A program made the position numbers and the translations under genes. From Atopobiaceae bacterium (lineage in GTDB: Bacteria; Actinomycetota; Coriobacteriia; Coriobacteriales; Atopobiaceae): 46,897 bases of DNA. This document shows positions 42,181 to 46,897 of the stretch, piece after piece (position 1 is the first letter of the stretch; every line of letters begins with the position of its first letter). The notes below the pieces were generated by a model, which saw nothing but the letters and a program-made list of their open reading frames with translations, did not search any database and had not been told where the DNA came from. Location of the stretch: positions 1 to 46,897 of the forward strand of contig JAGAVX010000086.1 of NCBI GenBank assembly GCA_017941705.1. Reading direction: 5' to 3'.

Positions 42181-43119
42181 ATGTCCAAGGCAAAGGTGTA
42201 CATCGATGGACAGAGCGGCACGACGGGCCTGCAGATCTATGACCGTATTGCCGCGCGACCGGACCTCGAGCTGCTTCGCATCGACGAGGACAAGCGTCAC
42301 GATCTTGACGAGCGCAAGCGCTTCATAAATGCTGCCGACATCGTCTTCCTCTGTCTTCCGGACGCCGGTGCGATTGAGGCGGTCTCGCTGGTCGAGAACC
42401 CCGACACATGCATCATCGATGCCTCCACGGCGCACCGTACCTCCGATGGCTGGGTCTACGGCTTCCCCGAGCTCAATCCCACGCAGCGCGAGGCGATCGC
42501 CACGAGCAAGCGCGTTGCCAACCCCGGATGCCATGCGACCGGTTTCATCTCTGCGGTCGCACCCCTCGTGCAGGCGGGCCTCGTCTCGCCTGACTGCCCT
42601 CTGACCTGCTTCTCCCTGACCGGCTACTCGGGTGGAGGCAAGGGGATGATCGCGAGCTACGAGTCAGACGACCGTCCCGAGGCACTGGATGCGCCGGGGA
42701 TATATGGCCTCTCGCTCGCGCACAAGCATCTTCCCGAGATGCAAAAGGTATGCGGCCTGAGCAAGGCGCCGATCTTCATGCCCGTGGTTGACGACTACTA
42801 CAAGGGAATGGCGACCACGGTCATGCTTCATGCTGACATGCTTGTTGGTGGGGCTGGCGCGCGTGAGGTCCACGCATGCCTGAGCGACCACTATGCCGGG
42901 CAGCGTCTGGTGAGCGTGCTGCCCCTCGGAGAGCAGGGTACGACGCTGTACGCCAACGAGCTTGCGGGGACCAACCGTCTGCAGCTGGTCGTATGTGGCG
43001 ACGAGCAGCGCGTGAGCGTGACCGCGCTGTTTGACAACCTGGGCAAGGGTGCCTCAGGTGCTGCGGTGCAGAACATGAACATCGTGCTGGGAATCGACGA
43101 GACTACGGGGCTTGCGTGA
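42181..43119 (+). CDS. argC: N-acetyl-gamma-glutamyl-phosphate reductase, type 2
   Basis: A 312-residue NADPH-dependent reductase making N-acetylglutamate semialdehyde. The short length, N-terminal YIDGQSGTTGLQIYDRIAAR and catalytic Cys117 in NPGCHATGF place it in the shorter type 2 group rather than the 340-350-residue type 1. The later KHLPEM segment fits the substrate loop. ATG at 42181 follows AAGGGGG. Its product feeds argD, and its substrate comes from argB; both lie in the divergent operon. No other arg gene follows on this strand. Confidence 0.95.
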   Translation: MSKAKVYIDGQSGTTGLQIYDRIAARPDLELLRIDEDKRHDLDERKRFINAADIVFLCLPDAGAIEAVSLVENPDTCIIDASTAHRTSDGWVYGFPELNPTQREAIATSKRVANPGCHATGFISAVAPLVQAGLVSPDCPLTCFSLTGYSGGGKGMIASYESDDRPEALDAPGIYGLSLAHKHLPEMQKVCGLSKAPIFMPVVDDYYKGMATTVMLHADMLVGGAGAREVHACLSDHYAGQRLVSVLPLGEQGTTLYANELAGTNRLQLVVCGDEQRVSVTALFDNLGKGASGAAVQNMNIVLGIDETTGLA

Positions 43120-43244
43120 CGATGATTGCCGAGTCGTAAGGCCCGCTCTCGATGCTGGCGCCCGGCTGTCGTAATGGGAGGGGGAGCCAAGCTGATATGC
43201 TTGTTCTGAGTGTCCCCATTCCATGGCGTGCGGTGAGGTGACGA

Positions 43245-45260
43245 GTGGCGAGGACTCCTTCTACGCGCAGATCGATGTGTTTAAGGTTGGTGGCAGTGGC
43301 CTTCTGCCTGCTGCTTGCCTTCTTGGCTCCGGTACGTCTGGTTTGGGCCAAGTCCTACGAAGTGAGCCGGGTCGACATAGACGCAACGGTCGATGCGGGT
43401 GGGTCGCTGCAGGTGGTCGAGCGGCGCACCTATGTGCTTAACGGTTCCTACAATGGCATTTACTGGGATGTTCCGCGCGGAAGCTATGAGGGGCGGGACG
43501 TGAATGCGCAGGTTGGCTCTGTTATCGCGATCGCAGATGGTCAGACCCTGCCGTTTGAGTCCGCTGCGGACGGCAGCACAGGGACGTATGAGGTTGGCGA
43601 GGGCAAAGACTGCCTTCGACTCAAGCTCTACTATCCCGCTACAGACCAGACCGTCACGTTTGAGGTCGCATACACGTTGCCTGGCGTTGCCTCTCGCTGG
43701 GTTGATACTGCAGAGCTCTACTGGCAATACGTTCCCGCAGACCTGCAGGCGGAAGTCGAGTGGAAGGACATCACCGCCAATGTGGCGCTGCCCGTGCCCG
43801 ACGGCGAACGCATCGTGGCTGGCGAGAACGTGCGGGCGTGGGGGCATGGTCCGCTTGACGGAGAGGTGGATTTTGTCGAAGACGGAGTGTGCTTCTTCTC
43901 ACCGGGCGTAGGGACTGCCGAGTATCTCGAGGCGCGCATTGTCTTCCCGGCTGCCTGGTTGAGTGAGGTCCCGGTGTCAGATGAGGCGCGACTCGAGGGC
44001 ATCTTGGCTGAGGAGAGTCGATGGGCCAAGGACGCCAATGCCAAGCGCCTCAACGCGCGACTGGTGGCATATGGCTTTCCCGGTCTGATGGTGCTGCTGG
44101 CGCTGGGCAGCCTTGCGGCTACAAAGTGGTATAAGGACTCCGTCAAGAACAAGATGCCCAAGGCGCAATTTTGCGAGAAGTACGCGCGCGACGTGCCCAC
44201 GAACGACCATCCTGCAATATTGGGTCTGTTGTACCGAGGGGGCAGGCCTGACGGCAAGGACTTTACGGCCACGCTGATGAACCTGACTAGCCAAGGCCGC
44301 GTATCGCTCGACGAGGTGTGGTATGACGCAAAGACCAAGCGTGGGGGCACGAAGCGAAAGCATGATTGGCGCCTCTTGCTTCACGACCTGACGCGAGCGC
44401 CCGGTGGTACTCGTACCAGCGGAAGGGGCATCGATGACGCCGCCTTCGAATTCTTGCGCGATGTCATAGCGGACAAGCACAAGCATGCCATCGACCAGGC
44501 GCTGCTTGGTCCCTCTCGCGAGCCTTACGTACTGGCGTCGTTCTTTGACGAGGTCGCAGAGAAGTGGCCGGGTGCATATGCTCAGGGCTACGAGCGTTGG
44601 AGCGATGCGGTGAGAGCTGCCTACGACAGTCGCGGGTTTGAGACGAAGGTTCCCGGCAGCGATCTGATGCCCGGCGTGCTGGGCCTGGGCGATTGCGCCC
44701 TGGCTGTCGTGCTGGGAATCGTGGGAATCTTTCTTGGAGTGCCAAACCTGACGCTTGGCATCGCCATCGTCGTGAGCTTTGCAATCGGCATCGTTTTGAT
44801 ACTGCGCGACGAGGATGTGCCCGCGGTCATCTTCTCGCAGGAGGCCGCAGAGATAAAGGCACAGCTAGAAGGGCTTAGGCGCTGGCTTGTTGACTTCACG
44901 CGTCTAGAGGAGGCGATTCCGGCCGATGTGACGCTGTGGAATCGCCTGCTCGTGATGGCGACGGAGCTGGACGTTGCCGATAAGGTGATCGCCCAGTTGA
45001 AGGTCGCCATGCCTCAGGTGTTGGCCGATTCCGCCTTCGGCGCATGGTACTCAGACGAGCTCAAGGATCCACGTGAGGCCTTCGAGCGTTCTGTCGACAG
45101 GGGGAAGGACACCTCCTCGAGTAAGCTCTACCACAATGTGTCGACAGAGGACCTGGCAAGTTCGCGCGACAGCTCGTCAGAGGGCAGTGGTGGTGGGTTC
45201 TCGGGAAGCAGCAGCGGTGGGGGAGGCTTCTCGGGAGGCGGTCGCGGCGGGGCCTTTTAG
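43245..45260 (+). CDS. DUF2207 family membrane protein
   Basis: A 671-residue protein: signal-like N-terminal helix (about 10-35), a long extracellular DUF2207 region (YEVSRVDIDATVDAGGSLQVVERRTYVLNGSYNGIYWDVPRG), a membrane helix at about 278-298, a soluble stretch, two more helices (about 480-525) and a final glycine/serine tail (SGGGFSGSSSGGGGFSGGGRGGAF), all typical of the family. Function is not established; surface or envelope roles are assumed. Start is GTG at 43245, with GGTGAGG upstream. It follows argC by 125 nt and is probably separate. Downstream is the 639-nt gap carrying array B. Confidence 0.88.
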   Translation: MARTPSTRRSMCLRLVAVAFCLLLAFLAPVRLVWAKSYEVSRVDIDATVDAGGSLQVVERRTYVLNGSYNGIYWDVPRGSYEGRDVNAQVGSVIAIADGQTLPFESAADGSTGTYEVGEGKDCLRLKLYYPATDQTVTFEVAYTLPGVASRWVDTAELYWQYVPADLQAEVEWKDITANVALPVPDGERIVAGENVRAWGHGPLDGEVDFVEDGVCFFSPGVGTAEYLEARIVFPAAWLSEVPVSDEARLEGILAEESRWAKDANAKRLNARLVAYGFPGLMVLLALGSLAATKWYKDSVKNKMPKAQFCEKYARDVPTNDHPAILGLLYRGGRPDGKDFTATLMNLTSQGRVSLDEVWYDAKTKRGGTKRKHDWRLLLHDLTRAPGGTRTSGRGIDDAAFEFLRDVIADKHKHAIDQALLGPSREPYVLASFFDEVAEKWPGAYAQGYERWSDAVRAAYDSRGFETKVPGSDLMPGVLGLGDCALAVVLGIVGIFLGVPNLTLGIAIVVSFAIGIVLILRDEDVPAVIFSQEAAEIKAQLEGLRRWLVDFTRLEEAIPADVTLWNRLLVMATELDVADKVIAQLKVAMPQVLADSAFGAWYSDELKDPREAFERSVDRGKDTSSSKLYHNVSTEDLASSRDSSSEGSGGGFSGSSSGGGGFSGGGRGGAF

Positions 45261-45309
45261 TGCGTGCTGCCGCGAGGATACCCTAGCTATGGTGCCGGGT
45301 CCAGTGAGG

Positions 45310-45733
45310 AGCTACTGCGTAAGGTTTGTAGGCGCTTTTTTGGCGGGTCTTCTAAAAACGCACCTACAACACGAGTTGTAGGTGCGTTTACAGCTTCAAA
45401 ATGAGGGGTTCATTTTTGCGAAGGAGCAAAAGTGCAAACAAAACCTTCTGGTGCCTTCTGAGGGGCTAAATTGGCACCTACAAAACAAATCGTATGTACT
45501 GGTCTTTTTGCTGAGTGATGACGAGTGCTTGCAACAGAAGCGGCACACCTACAAAACGTCTAGTAGGTGCTTCGTTAAGCCAAAATCGCTCTCATTTTCT
45601 TTTTGTAGGTAGTTTTTGCAACTCTCCGCTGGACACCGTTCTGTTTGACCCTAAAAGCGCACCTACAACGCAGGTTGTAGGTGCGCTTTTTCAAGGGGTC
45701 GAAAATAAGCGCATACAAGCTTGGTGTATGCCA
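45310..45733. repeat. Array B: eight 10-6-10 dyads in mirror-symmetric spacing
   Basis: Inside a 639-nt gap (45261-45899). Left halves start at 45310 (decayed), 45360, 45432, 45474, 45545, 45587 (decayed), 45659 and 45709; right halves lie 16 nt further on. Steps are 50-72-42-71-42-72-50. The best dyads are 45356-45389 (14-bp arms around CACGAG) and 45653-45690 (16-bp arms around CGCAGG). Read the other way the array is seven hairpins with 6-nt linkers; the unit 45376-45441 encloses AAAATGA/TCATTTT and CTTC/GAAG stems. Half-site and spacing agree with array A over 28 kb away. Short open frames across it are artefacts. Confidence 0.87.
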
Positions 45734-45854
45734 GAGTTCCCGCCCCTGTGCATGTGTTTCGGAGAAAGCCGTCACGTACCTTTAAACCTGCTGCAAAGTA
45801 GCATCGATTTCGTGGGCATCAGCGAGCGGAGACGGCAAGCTACCTGCACTTCGC

Positions 45855-45860
45855 TATACT
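45855..45860 (+). promoter_or_regulatory. -10 candidate for guaA
   Basis: TATACT lies 40 nt before the ATG at 45900. No good -35 is visible at the expected distance, so this is tentative. Confidence 0.4.
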
Positions 45861-45899
45861 CTGCTGCGTCCAAAAACCAATGGCGCGAAGGAGCTGTAG

Positions 45900-46897
45900 A
45901 TGGACTTCTCTAGCAATCATCGTCCGGACGATATGGTTCGCATCACCACCCCCGAGCTTGCCGATGCCTTCATAGAAGAGGCTGTCGAGGCAATGCGCGC
46001 TCAGGTGGGCGATGGCAAGGTTCTTCTGGCCCTCTCGGGTGGCGTGGACAGCTCGGTGGTTGCGGCGCTGCTGATCAAGGCCATCGGCAAGCAGCTCGTG
46101 TGCGTGCACGTGAATCACGGCCTTATGCGCAAGGGCGAGTCCGAGCAGGTCATCGACGTGTTCCGCAACCAGCTGGGTGCCGAGCTCATCTACGTGGATG
46201 CCACCGACCGCTTCCTCGACCTGCTTGCTGGCGAGGCCGATCCCGAGGCCAAACGCCACATCATCGGCGAGGAGTTCATCAAGGTCTTCGACGAAGAGGC
46301 CGCCAAGCTCGAAGGCATCGGCTTCCTTGGCCAGGGCACGATCTATCCCGACATCCTCGAGTCCGAGGCTGGCGTCAAGGCTCATCACAACGTAGGCGGC
46401 CTGCCCGAGGAGCTTAACTGGGAGCTTGTCGAGCCCGTTAAGCTGCTCTTTAAGGACGAAGTCCGTGTGGTTGGAAAGCAGCTCGGGCTGCCCGAGAGCA
46501 TGGTCGAGCGTCAGCCGTTCCCCGGTCCCGGCCTGGGTGTGCGCTGCACTGGCGCTATCACCCGTGACCGCCTGAATGCCCTGCGCGAGGCCGACGCCAT
46601 CGTGCGTGAGGAGATCGACGCCGCTGCAGCTGCGGGTACCCTCGAGCGCCCGTGGCAGTACTTCTGCGTGGTACCTGACTACCGCGCGACGGGTGTGCGC
46701 GACGGCAAGCGTGCCTTTGAGTGGCCGTGCATTATACGCTGCATCAACACCGTGGATGTCATGACTGCAGAGGTGCCCGAGCTCGACTGGGCGCTTCTGC
46801 ACAAGATGTGCGACCGCATCTTGGCCGAGGTTCCCGGCATCTGCCGCGTAGCCTACGAGCTCTCGCCCAAGCCAATCGCAACGGTGGAGTGGGAGTA
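45900..46897 (+). CDS. guaA: GMP synthase ATP-pyrophosphatase subunit (no glutaminase domain)
   Basis: 332 residues to the window edge, where the final TA is the start of the stop codon after the family-typical end TVEWE, so the protein is complete. It has the P-loop SGGVDSS (46-52) that activates XMP with ATP, GTIYPDILES, HHNVGGLP, KDEVR, and the C-terminal dimerisation part ending PKPIATVEWE. The ORF begins with its own ATG behind AAGGAGC and lacks the ~200-residue class I glutamine amidotransferase that normally precedes this domain in bacterial GuaA. Ammonia must come from a separate subunit or from free NH4+, as in archaeal GuaAa/GuaAb. No such subunit is in the window. Confidence 0.92.
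   Translation, partial: MDFSSNHRPDDMVRITTPELADAFIEEAVEAMRAQVGDGKVLLALSGGVDSSVVAALLIKAIGKQLVCVHVNHGLMRKGESEQVIDVFRNQLGAELIYVDATDRFLDLLAGEADPEAKRHIIGEEFIKVFDEEAAKLEGIGFLGQGTIYPDILESEAGVKAHHNVGGLPEELNWELVEPVKLLFKDEVRVVGKQLGLPESMVERQPFPGPGLGVRCTGAITRDRLNALREADAIVREEIDAAAAAGTLERPWQYFCVVPDYRATGVRDGKRAFEWPCIIRCINTVDVMTAEVPELDWALLHKMCDRILAEVPGICRVAYELSPKPIATVEWE

Noticed and set aside
45382..45612. Short open frames across array B
   Set aside because: They run through the dyads, have no ribosome site and encode no recognisable protein.
45653..45690. Single strong hairpin as a simple terminator of the DUF2207 gene
   Set aside because: It has a T-run and could terminate, but it is dyad seven of a regular array that starts 50 nt after the gene and continues beyond it, so a lone terminator does not explain it.
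1..46897. tRNA, rRNA, IS element or prophage
   Set aside because: No cloverleaf-like sequence, transposase, integrase or phage structural gene was recognised in either strand.

Overview
The window looks like chromosome from a high-GC, anaerobic or fermentative actinobacterium, most likely class Coriobacteriia (Atopobiaceae/Olsenella-like). This is an inference from strong GC codon bias, hydrogenase H-cluster maturases, a UbiB kinase paired with a phasin-like protein, a Coriobacteriia-type nuclease-like ORF and the general gene complement. No rRNA, tRNA, CRISPR, phage or IS element was seen.

Layout. 1-981: a ZIP metal transporter broken by a +1-type frameshift in an A6 tract, with a long hairpin behind it. 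1072-3665: a minus-strand [FeFe]-hydrogenase maturation operon (TM1266-like protein, hydE, hydF; no hydG). 3991-7789: an orphan solute-binding lipoprotein and a large membrane/TPR-like protein of unknown role. 8041-10876: a metal-sensing SmtB/ArsR repressor with operator, and a His/Cys-rich P1B-type metal-export ATPase. 10965-17092: polysaccharide deacetylase, DUF1015 protein, HAD phosphatase, phasin-like protein and UbiB/ABC1 kinase. 17793-24317: a GT-B-like protein divergent from a TetR regulator across a 37-bp palindrome; TetR is followed by a GPH-family sugar symporter, an alpha-galactosidase and galactokinase, a plausible alpha-galactoside utilisation operon. 24424-25134: cyclophilin lipoprotein. 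25816-27138: a PD-(D/E)XK-like nuclease ORF. 27570-34330: a MarR-controlled heterodimeric ABC exporter, divergent from a two-component system. 34362-37998: GtrA-like protein, alpha/beta hydrolase and a MetRS-like synthetase. 38169-43119: arginine biosynthesis, argJ-argB-argD divergent from a type-2 argC, with ArgR-box-like dyads between. 43245-45260: DUF2207 membrane protein. 45900-end: a GMP synthase ATP-pyrophosphatase subunit without a glutaminase domain.

The most unusual content is in the long intergenic spaces. (i) The nuclease-like gene is flanked by two direct, diverged ~270-310 bp arrays (25336-25597 and 27185-27499). Each is built of 4-bp C/G stems with alternating 13- and 8-nt loops and constant 8-nt linkers around a shared central element; the two arrays keep the same register to the base while their sequences differ, with compensatory and wobble changes in stems. 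(ii) Two further intergenic arrays (17215-17681 and 45310-45733) each carry eight 10-6-10 dyads of a GCRCMTACAA half-site, placed with mirror-symmetric steps 50-72-42-X-42-72-50, where X is 113 in one and 71 in the other. Neither organisation matches a repeat class I can name; they are candidate structured RNAs or protein-binding arrays, and the nuclease with its flanking arrays is the best candidate for an undescribed system here.
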